A DNA stretch of 64,000 nucleotides from Paenibacillus oleatilyticus (GCF_018998565.1 NZ_JAHNZO010000036.1:16507-80506); one strand, 5' to 3'. Positions 26,244 to 35,149 are shown, counted from the first letter of the stretch. Numbers and translations are program-made. Notes: generated by a model from the sequence alone, not told the origin.

Positions 26244-26777
26244 CTACTGTTCCGGCGAATAAATCCATTCCACAGCGCCGCCGTAGGCGCGGGCAATGCC
26301 TTCCGCAAGCTCGACCAGTTGGGCTTCGATGGCGAAGGCCGAGCCGCCTCCCGGCTCCGGCCATGCTGCAAGCAAATGCTCCTCAAGCTGCGCTTCCGCC
26401 TGCTGCGGCTCGAAGGCCAGCCCGAGCGCACCGTTCGTGTCCGCTGCAGCCCGCAGCCGGAATACGGCGACGAGCTCCGCATACAGATAAACGTTCTCCA
26501 GACGGCTGACAAAGCCGTAATCGCCGAAGGCCGGATACGTCGTGACCGGAGCCGGCAGCAAAAGCACGTTTAGCTCCTCGAACGGAACCGCATACTGCTC
26601 CAAAATCGGCATAAGCTGCTCCAGTTCTTCCGGGGACGAAAAAATCATCAGCTCCTTGTCGCGGTCAAACAAAGCAGTTTTTTCAGCCAACGCTTTGACG
26701 ATCTGGGCATAATAGCCGGCACGCTTGTCTTCGGGCAGATCCAGGGCTGCCGCGTATTTGAGAACGGGCTCCGTCAA
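26244..26777 (-). CDS. Hypothetical protein
   Basis: A 177-residue acidic soluble protein, rich in Ala, Leu and Glu, with no recognisable motif or signal peptide. It probably starts at TTG 26777, ten bases after AAGGAG; a GTG at 26786 is only one base from that site. It is the last of three consecutive minus-strand genes of unknown function. Confidence 0.65.
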   Translation of the reverse strand: MTEPVLKYAAALDLPEDKRAGYYAQIVKALAEKTALFDRDKELMIFSSPEELEQLMPILEQYAVPFEELNVLLLPAPVTTYPAFGDYGFVSRLENVYLYAELVAVFRLRAAADTNGALGLAFEPQQAEAQLEEHLLAAWPEPGGGSAFAIEAQLVELAEGIARAYGGAVEWIYSPEQ

Positions 26778-26821
26778 CGTCTTCACGCTCCTTTTCTTCC
26801 GGGGGCGGCTTAGCTTACAAG

Positions 26822-27937
26822 TTATAAGGCCAGCTTCAGCATGATGCTTAACTTTCCTTCCTCCAGCCGGACGCCGTTTACCTGCAAAAACGAGGCGATA
26901 TTTTGGGGGTAGATCCCCAGATCAAAGCTTTTTTCGAATTCTTCCACCGTCGTGGAAGGCAGGGAAAAGCCGTTGAACTGCATTTCCAAAATCCGGAACC
27001 GGATAAACGGTTTTCCGCTTCCGTCGTCCATTGCGGCCATCTCGTAGCTTCCCCGGATCATGACGGCAATATCGCCTTCCTGCCCGGAGGCCGATACTTG
27101 ATCGGGATAGAAGTGAAACGTCAGATTGCGGAACCGTTCATTTTTTTTGCGCAAAAAATCGTTTAATTCGCTGTCCGTCATCTGAAACGTATAGTTTACC
27201 CCGTTCATAACCAGGTTGCCATTCTTGCTCTTGTCGCCGCCGGACGTCACCAGCTCGGGAAGCTGCTGCATCGCACTCGCAAGCGCTTGGAAGTACGTCT
27301 TGAACAGCGGAATGCCCTTGTCCTCCCACAGCTTGTTGAGCTCAAGCATTTGCTGCTGAAGCAGCGCCGCCTGTTCCTTGCTATCGGCGAGCTGAGCGTC
27401 GACTTCTTTCTGGAGCACGGTAAGCCGTTCCCGCTGCTGCAAGTACCGCTCTTTCGTCCGCTGCAGGGAGGTATGGGCTTCAGCCAGCTCTTTTTTGACC
27501 GAGGCCAGCCGCTGCCATGCATCCGTATGACGCTGCAGCGCTTGTTTATCGTTGCGCAGAATCATTTGCAGATAGTCGAGCACCGAAACCGCATCGGAGA
27601 AAGAACCCACCGAGAACAGCAGCACCCACAGCGAATCGCGGTCGCCCATGTAATAAGAGCGGACGACTTTGGCGGCGTGTATTTTCGCCTCGCTTGTAGA
27701 ATGCTCCGCTTCGCGAATTTGCTGTTCTGCGCTCTGCATCTGTGCCTGGAGCTTGATTTCCTGGTCGGCAATGCGGCTTAGCTCCTGATCGATCTCATAG
27801 ATGGTCAAGCCTTTCTGCAGCAAGCTTCTGTCCGCTTGTCCGCTTTCCGCATACGCGGAATAGGGCCACAAGACGGATAAACATCCGTATACCGAGAAAA
27901 GCGCAAGGATAGCCCATTGGCGTATATTCACACGCAT
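26822..27937 (-). CDS. Secreted coiled-coil protein of unknown function
   Basis: A 371-residue protein with a signal peptide ending in AYAESG. A long coiled coil (about 45-200, rich in Gln, Glu, Leu) interrupted by SYYMGDRDSLWVLLFSVGSFSDAVSVL is reminiscent of the EnvC/PcsB/YabE-type coiled-coil regions of wall hydrolase activators. The C-terminal domain (about 220-371) is beta-rich and unfamiliar. GGAGGGAC precedes the ATG. A role at the cell surface, perhaps in wall remodelling, is inference. Confidence 0.75.
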   Translation of the reverse strand: MRVNIRQWAILALFSVYGCLSVLWPYSAYAESGQADRSLLQKGLTIYEIDQELSRIADQEIKLQAQMQSAEQQIREAEHSTSEAKIHAAKVVRSYYMGDRDSLWVLLFSVGSFSDAVSVLDYLQMILRNDKQALQRHTDAWQRLASVKKELAEAHTSLQRTKERYLQQRERLTVLQKEVDAQLADSKEQAALLQQQMLELNKLWEDKGIPLFKTYFQALASAMQQLPELVTSGGDKSKNGNLVMNGVNYTFQMTDSELNDFLRKKNERFRNLTFHFYPDQVSASGQEGDIAVMIRGSYEMAAMDDGSGKPFIRFRILEMQFNGFSLPSTTVEEFEKSFDLGIYPQNIASFLQVNGVRLEEGKLSIMLKLAL

Positions 27938-28034
27938 GTCCCTCCCGTCCTTTCAACTAAAGATTATCATAGGAATGGGAAAAACATGACAAAAAAATTC
28001 CACGGCGCTGTGCCATGGGAGGGCTTCCGTCACG

Positions 28035-28979
28035 TTACTTTTTGCCCGCTTGAGGCTTAGGGAGCAATCGTAAAATGTCTTCCGCATGTTTTACCTGCTT
28101 CGGCGTTTCTTTCGTAAAGGCAGGCGTCTGATTGATCTCTTGCACCTTGTACGTCCATTCCACGCTGTTTTTCGCATCGTTTCCGCCTTCGACTGAAAAA
28201 TAAAGCTTTCCGGTTTGCTCACGGATAAAACCTTGATTGTCGATCAGGATACTTAGCGTCGTAGGAGCTTCGATCTTGATCCGCTCCAGCGAAGTTTTCC
28301 ATTCCCCGGTTTGTCCCGTTCCGCTCAGTCCGCTGGTCATCAGCTCGTTCAGCACGGACGGCAGTGCGGTGGTGAAATATTTTGCCGCTTCCTGCTTGTT
28401 TTTGTTCGTCACCGTAAGCGTAATGCGCTTCGCCGGCTCGCCGTCGGCAAGCTTTTCGTCCTTACTGCCAGGTTCCAGCCAGTTCGGGTTGACCCCTTCC
28501 AGCAGCTTGCCCGTCAGGGAAGCGCTCAGCCTTCCGGTGTTTTTAAGCTTGTCCGCTTGCTTATCCAGAGGCAGCATCAAATATTCGTCCGCTTTCGTAA
28601 TGGCTGGCATCTGCAGATACATTTTGTTATCTTTAAGAAGAAACGGCAGTTCGATGGGCGAGGCCGCGCCTTTCGGCGTTAGTTTGACCGAGGCTTCCAT
28701 TCGGACCGGATCTGCCAGCGAAACGAGCCCGCTGTATTCGAATTTGCTTTCTTTGACCAGGCCCAGCAAAGCGGCAGTTACCGGTTGCGAGCCCGAAAAT
28801 AAAGAAGCGTCCAGCTTCAGCTCCGCTTCCCCGGCATATCGGTAGCTTTGGATTTGCTCCTGCTTGGCGACAGCCTGCATCAAATCCTGCTTCACCTGCT
28901 GATGATCGGTGCAGGCGGACGTGAGCAGAACGGTGCAGCTTATAAGCGCTGCGCAGAAGATGGTTCGTGGTTTAAACAA
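28035..28979 (-). CDS. Lipoprotein with LppX/LprG-like features
   Basis: A 314-residue lipoprotein (signal peptide ending LLTSAC, Cys at about 23). The rest looks like an LppX/LprG or DUF6612-type beta-sandwich that may bind a lipid: SYRYAGEAELKLDASLF, repeated amphipathic strands, and KITL-type strands in the middle. It starts at TTG behind GGAGAGG. It is divergent from the methyltransferase gene. The family assignment is only by general appearance. Confidence 0.72.
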   Translation of the reverse strand: MFKPRTIFCAALISCTVLLTSACTDHQQVKQDLMQAVAKQEQIQSYRYAGEAELKLDASLFSGSQPVTAALLGLVKESKFEYSGLVSLADPVRMEASVKLTPKGAASPIELPFLLKDNKMYLQMPAITKADEYLMLPLDKQADKLKNTGRLSASLTGKLLEGVNPNWLEPGSKDEKLADGEPAKRITLTVTNKNKQEAAKYFTTALPSVLNELMTSGLSGTGQTGEWKTSLERIKIEAPTTLSILIDNQGFIREQTGKLYFSVEGGNDAKNSVEWTYKVQEINQTPAFTKETPKQVKHAEDILRLLPKPQAGKK

Positions 28980-29011
28980 GGCTCTGCTTCCTCTCCTATT
29001 TTTCTCATCCT

Positions 29012-29040
29012 ATTATAGCGAGTAGGGGCAATTTTGTCTT
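29012..29040 (-). promoter_or_regulatory. Minus-strand promoter of the lipoprotein gene
   Basis: Read on the minus strand: AAGACA (29040-29035), 17-base spacer, TATAAT (29017-29012). The lipoprotein start is about 33 bases further on. Confidence 0.6.
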
Positions 29041-29068
29041 TAGTAATTTGGCGAGAGGCGGTAGACGC

Positions 29069-30196
29069 ATGAAAACGGAGCAGGCGAACGATTCCCCGCT
29101 GCTGCAAGCGATTCGGGAACGGATTGAAATGCAGCCGGACCGGGCGATTTCGTTCCGGGACTATATGGATTTGTGCTTGTATCATCCAAGCTTGGGCTAT
29201 TATATGAATTCGAATCGCAAAATCGGCCGGGCGGGCGACTTTTATACTAGCGCTTCGGTCGGCAGTGTGCTTGGCGACATGCTGGCCGCCTACCTTCGAA
29301 GCTTTGCAGAAACGCGGAGCGGCGATGTTTGCTTAACGGAGTGGGGAGGGGGCGACGGAACTTTAGCGAGACAAATGCTTGACGCGATCCGGAGCGGCTC
29401 TCCGGCGCTATATGCGCGGCTGCGCTTCATTAGCGTCGAAAGGAGTCCGGTGCACCGGAGTCTTCAATCGGAGGCGCTAGCGCCTCATATGGAGCTTGTG
29501 AGCTACCTCACAGCCGAGGAGTGGCACGCGGCAGGCCCTTGGCCCAATACGCTGGTTTTGTCCAACGAGCTGCCGGATGCCTTTCCGGTGTACCTTATCG
29601 TAAGCCGCGAAGCGGGATGGCGGGAAATTATGGTGGGCTGGGATGACGAACGAAGCTGCCTGACGGAGGCGGAAAGACCGTTATCGAGCGGCGAGCTTGA
29701 GGTCTTTATCCGCAAGGAAGCGATTCCGCCGAGGACGGGTCAGCGGTTCGAGATCAATTTGGACGCGCTGCGCTGGCTTCGGACGGTTGCCGGCAGCATG
29801 GGGAACGGCAGTGTGCTGCTGACGATCGACTACGGGCACGTCAGGGAAGAGCTGTACGCTCCGCACCGGATGAACGGAACGCTGCTGTGCTACTGGAAGC
29901 ATCAGGCCTCCGACACGCCGCTGCAGTTCCCTGGCGAACAGGATATGACCGCCCATGTCAATTTCAGCGCGTTGATCGATGCCGGGAAGGAAGCGGGTCT
30001 GGAGCCTTTGGGCCTGTTCAGCCAGAAGCAATTTTTGCTGGAGCAGGGATTGCTTGACGAGCTGAGCGATCATGACGCCCGGGACCCGTTCTCGCCGCAA
30101 GCCCGGCGCAATCGGGCCATTCGACAGCTGCTCCTCAGCGACGGGATGAGTGAGCTATTCAAGGTTTTAGTTCAAAAAAAAGGCGAACCGCACTGA
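29069..30196 (+). CDS. MidA/NDUFAF7-like SAM-dependent methyltransferase (DUF185)
   Basis: A 375-residue protein of the DUF185 family (COG1565). The N-terminal ISFRDYMDLCLYHPSLGYY and GRAGDFYTSASVGSVLGDML are typical, followed by the SAM-binding EWGGGDGTLARQML near 100 and LSNELPDAFPV near 170. The mitochondrial homologue methylates an arginine in complex I; bacterial targets are unknown. The ATG at 29069 follows GAGAGGCGG by seven bases. Confidence 0.9.
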   Translation: MKTEQANDSPLLQAIRERIEMQPDRAISFRDYMDLCLYHPSLGYYMNSNRKIGRAGDFYTSASVGSVLGDMLAAYLRSFAETRSGDVCLTEWGGGDGTLARQMLDAIRSGSPALYARLRFISVERSPVHRSLQSEALAPHMELVSYLTAEEWHAAGPWPNTLVLSNELPDAFPVYLIVSREAGWREIMVGWDDERSCLTEAERPLSSGELEVFIRKEAIPPRTGQRFEINLDALRWLRTVAGSMGNGSVLLTIDYGHVREELYAPHRMNGTLLCYWKHQASDTPLQFPGEQDMTAHVNFSALIDAGKEAGLEPLGLFSQKQFLLEQGLLDELSDHDARDPFSPQARRNRAIRQLLLSDGMSELFKVLVQKKGEPH

Positions 30197-30217
30197 AGCT
30201 TGCGGTTCGCCTTTTTT
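30174..30217. terminator. Bidirectional terminator between the DUF185 and DUF2626 genes
   Basis: Stem AAGGCGAACCGCA/TGCGGTTCGCCTT with an A tract on the left and T tract on the right, placed between two convergent genes; the left part overlaps the last codons of the methyltransferase. Confidence 0.87.
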
Positions 30218-30255
30218 GTCTCCGTATTCGCTTACTTTTTTCCGGACTGGCAGGA

Positions 30256-30486
30256 TTAGATGGACATTTTGAAAAATGACCAGTAGGTAAACCCTGTAAA
30301 CGAAACAATCATGTAGCCCCAAAAAATCAATATGTAGGCACGTTCGGACAATTTCATGTATCCTAACAGCGTGAAAATCGCCGTCTGGGCGAAAAAGATG
30401 AGCGCCATCGGAATAAAGTCGCCGGCCAACGCCATGAGCCCGATTACGAGCGTCCAGAAGCCGAGAACGCGAAACATGCGATCCAT
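30256..30486 (-). CDS. DUF2626 family membrane protein
   Basis: A 76-residue protein with two hydrophobic helices, starting MDRMFRVLGFWTLVIG and ending TYWSFFK, as in B. subtilis YqgY. GAGGGGG precedes the ATG. Conserved in Bacillales; function unknown. Confidence 0.87.
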   Translation of the reverse strand: MDRMFRVLGFWTLVIGLMALAGDFIPMALIFFAQTAIFTLLGYMKLSERAYILIFWGYMIVSFTGFTYWSFFKMSI

Positions 30487-30788
30487 CCTGTATCCCCCTC
30501 TCTTTGGTCACGATCGATACTTATGTACTACCCACCATTATAGCGAAAGCCTTCTTTCGTGTAAACGCCCAATCCGTGACGAATTTTAGTCAAATTTTTA
30601 GCCCTTCGCAACATATCGTTGCCCAAATCCGCCCAAACGATGTATGACCGCCTTGAAAATTGGCAATACAAATTACTAGAAAAGTATTCTATGAACTCTA
30701 CCATGGGCATAGAGATAAAGTAACGCAGCACTTTATGCATCACGAACATAGATGCGGATGAACCTATAGGGGTTAGGAGGACGGCTTG
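30487..30788. other. Divergent intergenic region between the DUF2626 gene and rsfA
   Basis: About 300 bases without a convincing gene. It should hold the promoters of two divergent genes, but I cannot pick a sigma-A or forespore (sigma-F/G) promoter with confidence. One short inverted repeat (ATCGTT at 30615-30620 and AACGAT at 30636-30641) and a GCATC/GATGC pair close to rsfA are present. Confidence 0.5.
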
Positions 30789-31439
30789 ATGACGGCAATC
30801 AGACAAGACGCTTGGAGCGAGGAAGACGATTTGATATTGGCGGAGGTGACGTTAAGACATATTCGCGAAGGCAGCACGCAGCTGTCCGCTTTTGAGGAAG
30901 TGGGCGAAAAAATAGGTAGAACCGCGGCCGCTTGCGGCTTCCGCTGGAACAGCTTCGTCCGCAAGAAATACGAGGCGGCGATTCAGATTGCCAAAGCGCA
31001 GCGCCAAAAAAGGAACCAGCACCGCAAGCATACGAGCGCGTTCGCATCCGTTGCGGGCAGCGGCATGGGCGGCCCATTGGCTTCGGAAGGCGCGGTGCGC
31101 AGCGACGGTATCGTGGAAGAGTTGTCGATCGACGCCGTTATCCGCTTCCTGCGGCAGTGGAAAGGAAGCTATCAGGAAATGGTACGGCATGTAAGGCAGC
31201 TTGAGAAGGAGCTGAATGAGAAGCAGGATGAGCTTGAACGGCTGCGCAGTCTCAATGACGAGCTGAATCGGCAGGTCAGTGACGTTTCGACCGATTACCG
31301 CGTCGTGAACGACGATTACAAAGCGCTTATCCAGATTATGGATCGGGCCCGCAAGCTTGCTTTTCTGGCAGAGGAAGAAGAGGAAAGCAAAACACGTTTT
31401 AAAATGGATGAAAACGGGAATCTGGAACGGATCGAATAA
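30789..31439 (+). CDS. rsfA: RsfA family forespore transcription factor
   Basis: A 216-residue protein with an N-terminal Myb/SANT-like DNA-binding domain (WSEEDDLILAEVTLRHIREG through AACGFRWNSFVRKKYE) and a C-terminal coiled coil (about 130-175) for dimerisation. RsfA modulates sigma-F-dependent genes in the forespore of B. subtilis; YlbO is the same protein and precedes ylbP-ylbQ there, matching the panE-like gene next door. The ATG follows AGGAGG by eight bases. Confidence 0.9.
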   Translation: MTAIRQDAWSEEDDLILAEVTLRHIREGSTQLSAFEEVGEKIGRTAAACGFRWNSFVRKKYEAAIQIAKAQRQKRNQHRKHTSAFASVAGSGMGGPLASEGAVRSDGIVEELSIDAVIRFLRQWKGSYQEMVRHVRQLEKELNEKQDELERLRSLNDELNRQVSDVSTDYRVVNDDYKALIQIMDRARKLAFLAEEEEESKTRFKMDENGNLERIE

Positions 31440-31467
31440 CCGGAACCGTCTCATAAAAAAGGAAGAG

Positions 31468-31510
31468 CCCCCGAATCGGGCTGCCATAGGCGCCGGTTCC
31501 GGGGTTTTTG
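31468..31510 (+). terminator. Terminator after rsfA
   Basis: Imperfect stem CCCCCGAA/TTCCGGGG with an inner hairpin, followed by TTTTTG. Confidence 0.5.
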
Positions 31511-31575
31511 TGCGTGCCCCGTCATTTTTTGCTATGATAGACAGTACAAACTTTTAGTGCGCGGGGGAGAAAGAC

Positions 31576-32580
31576 ATGGGCCGTTTTACGGTGATTGGCG
31601 CAGGGGCGCTCGGAACGTTGTTTGCGGTCAGATTATCCAAAGCGGGGCACGAGGTTGAGGTTGTCGTCCGCCGTGCCGAGCGGAAAGCTGAAATCGAAGC
31701 TGCCGGACTGCGCTTGACCGATGCCGTTTCGGGATCGGAGGAAAAGAGCGCTCGGGCCGTGATTAAGGCTTTTCCCCGCGTTCGGCTGTGGGAGGAAAAG
31801 GAAGCGTTCGGGGGAAAGGACGGAAGCGGGCCGCATTTTATCCTGCTAGCCGTGAAGCAGTCCGCCATAACCCGGGAGCTCGGGCTCGAACTTGCTCGGC
31901 GCATGGGCCCCTCGGCATGGATGGTCTGCTTGCAGAACGGCATCGGGCATCTGGAGACGCTGGCTGCGCATGTACCGGTGGAACGGCTGCTTGCAGCTGT
32001 GACGACGGAAGGCGCGATGATCTCCTCCGCCGGCGAAGCCGTTCATACGGGGAGCGGTACGACCTGGGTAGGCGCAGCAGGGGACGAAAGGGGCGAAGTT
32101 TCGGAAATCGCGCAAAAAAATCTGGTTTATTGGCTGCAATTGGCAGGATTTAGCGCATCCATGTCGAAAAACATCTCTAGCCGTATTTGGCAAAAGCTTC
32201 TTATTAATGCCGTCATTAATCCTCTCACCGCCTTGCTGCGGGTGCCGAACGGCGAGCTTCTGAGTTTGCCGGGAGCCGGAGAGCTGATGCGTGCTTTGTA
32301 CGAAGAAGGGGGTACTCTGGCGCGTGCGCTTGGGATACGGCTGGAGCCGGATCTGTGGGAGCAGCTGCTGGAGGTATGCCGGCGGACCGCAACCAACCGG
32401 TCGTCCATGCTTCAGGACATGACGGCTGGCCGTCTTACGGAAATCGACGCCATTACGGGAGGATTGCTGCGGGAGGCGGACCGTAGCGGAATAGCGCTTC
32501 CGACGCATCTTACCGTATACCGGCTGATCAAGGCGGCGGAAGCTGGGCATCGGCCCTGCCGGCCGAACATTATCGATTGA
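31576..32580 (+). CDS. panE: 2-dehydropantoate 2-reductase-like protein
   Basis: NADPH-dependent ketopantoate reductase family; makes pantoate for coenzyme A. The Rossmann loop VIGAGALGTLFAVRL is at the N-terminus, VKQSAI and LQNGIGHLE lie in the middle, and the SSRIWQKLLINAVINPLTAL stretch contains the catalytic lysine. The length of 334 is slightly long. It corresponds to B. subtilis ylbQ by position, so it may be one of several PanE paralogues. Confidence 0.88.
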   Translation: MGRFTVIGAGALGTLFAVRLSKAGHEVEVVVRRAERKAEIEAAGLRLTDAVSGSEEKSARAVIKAFPRVRLWEEKEAFGGKDGSGPHFILLAVKQSAITRELGLELARRMGPSAWMVCLQNGIGHLETLAAHVPVERLLAAVTTEGAMISSAGEAVHTGSGTTWVGAAGDERGEVSEIAQKNLVYWLQLAGFSASMSKNISSRIWQKLLINAVINPLTALLRVPNGELLSLPGAGELMRALYEEGGTLARALGIRLEPDLWEQLLEVCRRTATNRSSMLQDMTAGRLTEIDAITGGLLREADRSGIALPTHLTVYRLIKAAEAGHRPCRPNIID

Positions 32581-32596
32581 AATCGGGTGATATCGC

Positions 32597-32992
32597 TTGA
32601 GTGCATTGTTTGGATGGCTGCAGCAGCTTTATACATTTCTTGCGCTTGTTCCGTTTGTCGCTTTTTTCATCGTATGGGTTATCGTTTACTATTATACGAA
32701 AGACAAGCGCAGAGCCACGCATCTCAGCATGGATATCACCACGTTATTCCTTATCGGCTCGGTTTCGTTCATGAGCCGGAATTTGTTCGATTCGGGAATG
32801 CTGCTGTGGACGATCGTGCTGCTGTTTCTCGTTGCCGCCGGCTTGCTTGGAAATATGCAAAACCGGCTTAAGGGAAAGATCGATTTGATCAAGATCGCCA
32901 GAACGCTGGGCCGGCTTGGCTTTGTGCTGCTGACGGCCTGCTATGTTCTCCTGCTGTTCATCGGCATCGGCAAATATATGATCAACTCGTAA
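32597..32992 (+). CDS. DUF3397 family membrane protein
   Basis: A 131-residue protein with about four membrane helices (FLALVPFVAFFIVWVIVYYYT, ITTLFLIGSVSFMSR, LLWTIVLLFLVAAGLLG, LGFVLLTACYVLLLFIGIG). DUF3397 genes commonly lie between a panE-like gene and bshC in Bacillales. The TTG start has only a weak GGGTGA site. Confidence 0.85.
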   Translation: MSALFGWLQQLYTFLALVPFVAFFIVWVIVYYYTKDKRRATHLSMDITTLFLIGSVSFMSRNLFDSGMLLWTIVLLFLVAAGLLGNMQNRLKGKIDLIKIARTLGRLGFVLLTACYVLLLFIGIGKYMINS

Positions 32993-33034
32993 AGAGATGA
33001 AGAGACGAGCGTACTTCATTTGAGGGAGGACATC

Positions 33035-33108
33035 GTGCGAGGCTGCATATGGAACGCAAATCCACGTTGCAGCGATTGACGAATAAAATTCTGCCATTTT
33101 TGAGAGTC
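33035..33108 (+). other. Possible mini-ORFs or gene remnant at the opp boundary
   Basis: A strong ribosome site (GAGGGAGGA, 33022-33030) is followed by a GTG at 33035 (14 codons) and an ATG at 33049 opening a 20-codon frame, MERKSTLQRLTNKILPFLRV. Neither looks like a known gene. It may be a truncated gene or a leader peptide. Confidence 0.3.
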
Positions 33109-33132
33109 TAACCCAAAAGGCTCTTATTTTTT

Positions 33133-33162
33133 TTGTGATTAAACTACGAAAAGTGATATAAT
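33133..33162 (+). promoter_or_regulatory. Upstream promoter of the opp operon
   Basis: TTGTGA (33133-33138), 18-base spacer, TATAAT (33157-33162). Confidence 0.6.
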
Positions 33163-33229
33163 AATACTAAATACTACAAAAAATGGCCAGAAACAAAAAA
33201 TAACACTGGATTTTATTAACCCCTGGTTG

Positions 33230-33256
33230 TATAATTTCTATTTGGTAACGGTTACA
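33230..33256 (+). promoter_or_regulatory. Second opp promoter -10 with overlapping cre-like operator
   Basis: A TATAAT at 33230-33235 is followed at 33243-33256 by TGGTAACGGTTACA, a near-palindrome (GTAAC/GTTAC) that matches the CcpA cre consensus TGNAANCGNWWNCA at all but one position. Placement at the transcription start suits repression by CcpA. Confidence 0.55.
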
Positions 33257-33327
33257 TTCAACAGGGTCTTTACTTTTCCGCTGGAATCTTATATCATCAA
33301 AGGGTGTCATGTAAGGTGTGAATTCTA

Positions 33328-33349
33328 TGTCATGTTATATAACACGACA
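33328..33349. promoter_or_regulatory. 22-bp inverted repeat upstream of oppA (candidate operator)
   Basis: TGTCATGTTAT facing ATAACACGACA: an 11+11 palindrome with one mismatched pair, 47 bases before oppA. The half-site TGTCATGT is repeated directly at 33305-33312. The regulator is unknown. Confidence 0.55.
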
Positions 33350-33396
33350 AGAATTAACATATATTTACATAAATTAAAAAGGAGGAAGTCATTTTC

Positions 33397-35061
33397 ATGA
33401 AGTATAACAAGCTTCTTGTCCTGGCATCGGTTACCGCTATGCTTGGTACGACCGTTGCAGGCTGTTCAGGCAACACAGATAACAACCAGCAAGCAGGGGG
33501 CGCAGACAATAAAAAAGCTCCGGCTCAAGAAATTAGAATCAACCTTGCGGCAGAACCGCCGGCGATCGACAGCTCCGTCGCAACGACGAATCCTTCTTTT
33601 ACAATTCTTAACGCGGTGAACGAAGGTCTGTACCGTCTGGATGCAGAAGGCAAGCCGCAACCTGGTCTTGCGAAAGAGCTTCCGAAAATTTCCCCGGACG
33701 GCCTCGTATATACGATCACGCTTCGCGACGGTTTGACATGGGCCGACGGCTCGCCGCTGAAAGCAAGCGATTTTGTATGGGCTTACCAACGTACGTTGGA
33801 CCCGGCGACAAAAGCGAAATACGCAACCATGCTCTCCTGGATCAAAGGCGGCGTCGCATTGAATAAAGCGAAGCCGGAAGAAGTGGAAGCGAAGAAAGCC
33901 GAGCTGGGCGTAAAAGCAAAAGACGACAAAACGCTTGAAATTACGCTGGAAAGACCGGTTGCGTTCTTCACCGACCAATTGGCTATGCCGCTCTTCTTCC
34001 CGCAAAAACCGGATTTTGTCAAAGCGCAAGGCGACAAAAACGGCGCCGATGCCGACAAAATTATCGGTGCGGGTCCGTTCAAAATGGAAAAATGGGACCA
34101 CGAGCAGCAAATCGTTCTCGTCAAAAACGACAAGTACTGGGATGCTGCAAACGTGAAACTGAACAAAGTAACCGTCAACGTGGTAAAAGACGCCAACACG
34201 GCTCTTAACATGTACGAGACGGACCAAGTTGACCTGACGGAGCTTCGCGGCGAGCAGGCCAAAGCTTACCAAGGCAAGCCGGATTTGACGCTGAAGAAAG
34301 AATTCGTAACAGGTTACCTGATGTTCCACAATTCGAAGTTCCCGGCGTTTGCGAACGTGAAAATCCGCCAAGCTCTCGGCATGGCGATTGACCGCAAAGC
34401 TTACAACGAAGTTGTCAACGGGGGAACGTCCATTCCTTCGACAGGTCTGGTTCCGGTAACCGTTCTTGACGGCAACAAGCAGGAATTCCGTAAAGTAGCG
34501 GGTGATACCGAACCTGCTTTCGATGTGGCAAAAGCGAAGCAGCTTCTGGCTGAAGGCTTGAAAGAGCTGAACATGACTTCCTTGCCGAAGTTCAAGCTGA
34601 CGGCTGACGATACCGAAGGCGCGAAAAAGACGATTGAGTTCGTTCAAGCTCAATGGAAGCAGAACCTCGGAGTTGACGTTGACGGCGAGCCGCTGCCATT
34701 CGCACTGCGCGTGAAAAACATGCAAGAAAACAATTTCGACGCTCTGTTCGCACTGTGGGGCGCCGATTACAACGATCCGATGACGTTCCTCGACATGTGG
34801 TTGTCCGACAACAAATCCTTCAACTATGTCGCATACAACAACAAAGCGTATGACGATCTGGTTAAAGGCGCAGACAAAGAAGTCGACTTGGCGAAACGTT
34901 CCAAAATGCTGATCGATGCCGAGAAGCAGCTGATGGCTGATCTTCCGATTTCTCCGCTCTACTTCCGCACGAGACCTTACGCGAAGAAACCGAACGTAGA
35001 AGGCCTGATTTTGCCGCCTATGTCCAAAGAATGGGAACTGAAATGGGTTTCCATTAAGTAA
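33397..35061 (+). CDS. oppA: Oligopeptide ABC transporter substrate-binding lipoprotein OppA
   Basis: Extracellular peptide-binding lipoprotein of the SBP_bac_5 family. The signal peptide has lipobox VAGCSG (Cys about 23), followed by the usual low-complexity linker and a 500-residue binding domain with LNAVNEGLYRLDAEGKPQPG and LRDGLTWADGSPL near the N-terminus. The length of 554 is typical for OppA. AAGGAGGAAG precedes the ATG. It heads the oppABCDF operon; codon use is biased toward AAA/GAA more than in the neighbours, consistent with high expression. Confidence 0.92.
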   Translation: MKYNKLLVLASVTAMLGTTVAGCSGNTDNNQQAGGADNKKAPAQEIRINLAAEPPAIDSSVATTNPSFTILNAVNEGLYRLDAEGKPQPGLAKELPKISPDGLVYTITLRDGLTWADGSPLKASDFVWAYQRTLDPATKAKYATMLSWIKGGVALNKAKPEEVEAKKAELGVKAKDDKTLEITLERPVAFFTDQLAMPLFFPQKPDFVKAQGDKNGADADKIIGAGPFKMEKWDHEQQIVLVKNDKYWDAANVKLNKVTVNVVKDANTALNMYETDQVDLTELRGEQAKAYQGKPDLTLKKEFVTGYLMFHNSKFPAFANVKIRQALGMAIDRKAYNEVVNGGTSIPSTGLVPVTVLDGNKQEFRKVAGDTEPAFDVAKAKQLLAEGLKELNMTSLPKFKLTADDTEGAKKTIEFVQAQWKQNLGVDVDGEPLPFALRVKNMQENNFDALFALWGADYNDPMTFLDMWLSDNKSFNYVAYNNKAYDDLVKGADKEVDLAKRSKMLIDAEKQLMADLPISPLYFRTRPYAKKPNVEGLILPPMSKEWELKWVSIK

Positions 35062-35111
35062 TCCGTTTCTCCCGATGAACCATAGTAAGTAGTGGCTGAT
35101 TCGTCAACGAG

Positions 35112-35149
35112 GGGGCCGTTCTGATCTTTGGAACGGCTCCGATTTTTTC
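35112..35149 (+). terminator. Intercistronic terminator-like hairpin after oppA
   Basis: Ten-base-pair stem GGGGCCGTTC/GAACGGCTCC (one G-T pair) with a nine-base loop, then GATTTTTTC. It lies between oppA and oppB, so it should reduce transcription of the permease genes rather than end the operon. Confidence 0.75.

Noticed and set aside
33218..33231. 14-base sequence TAACCCCTGGTTGT shared by the opp leader and the spoVD upstream region (near 47930)
   Set aside because: A match of 14 bases between two places is expected by chance in 64 kb, and neither copy fits a known sporulation promoter well.
33466..34725. 419-codon minus-strand frame
   Set aside because: Antisense to oppA; its residues mirror OppA codons and it has no start signals.
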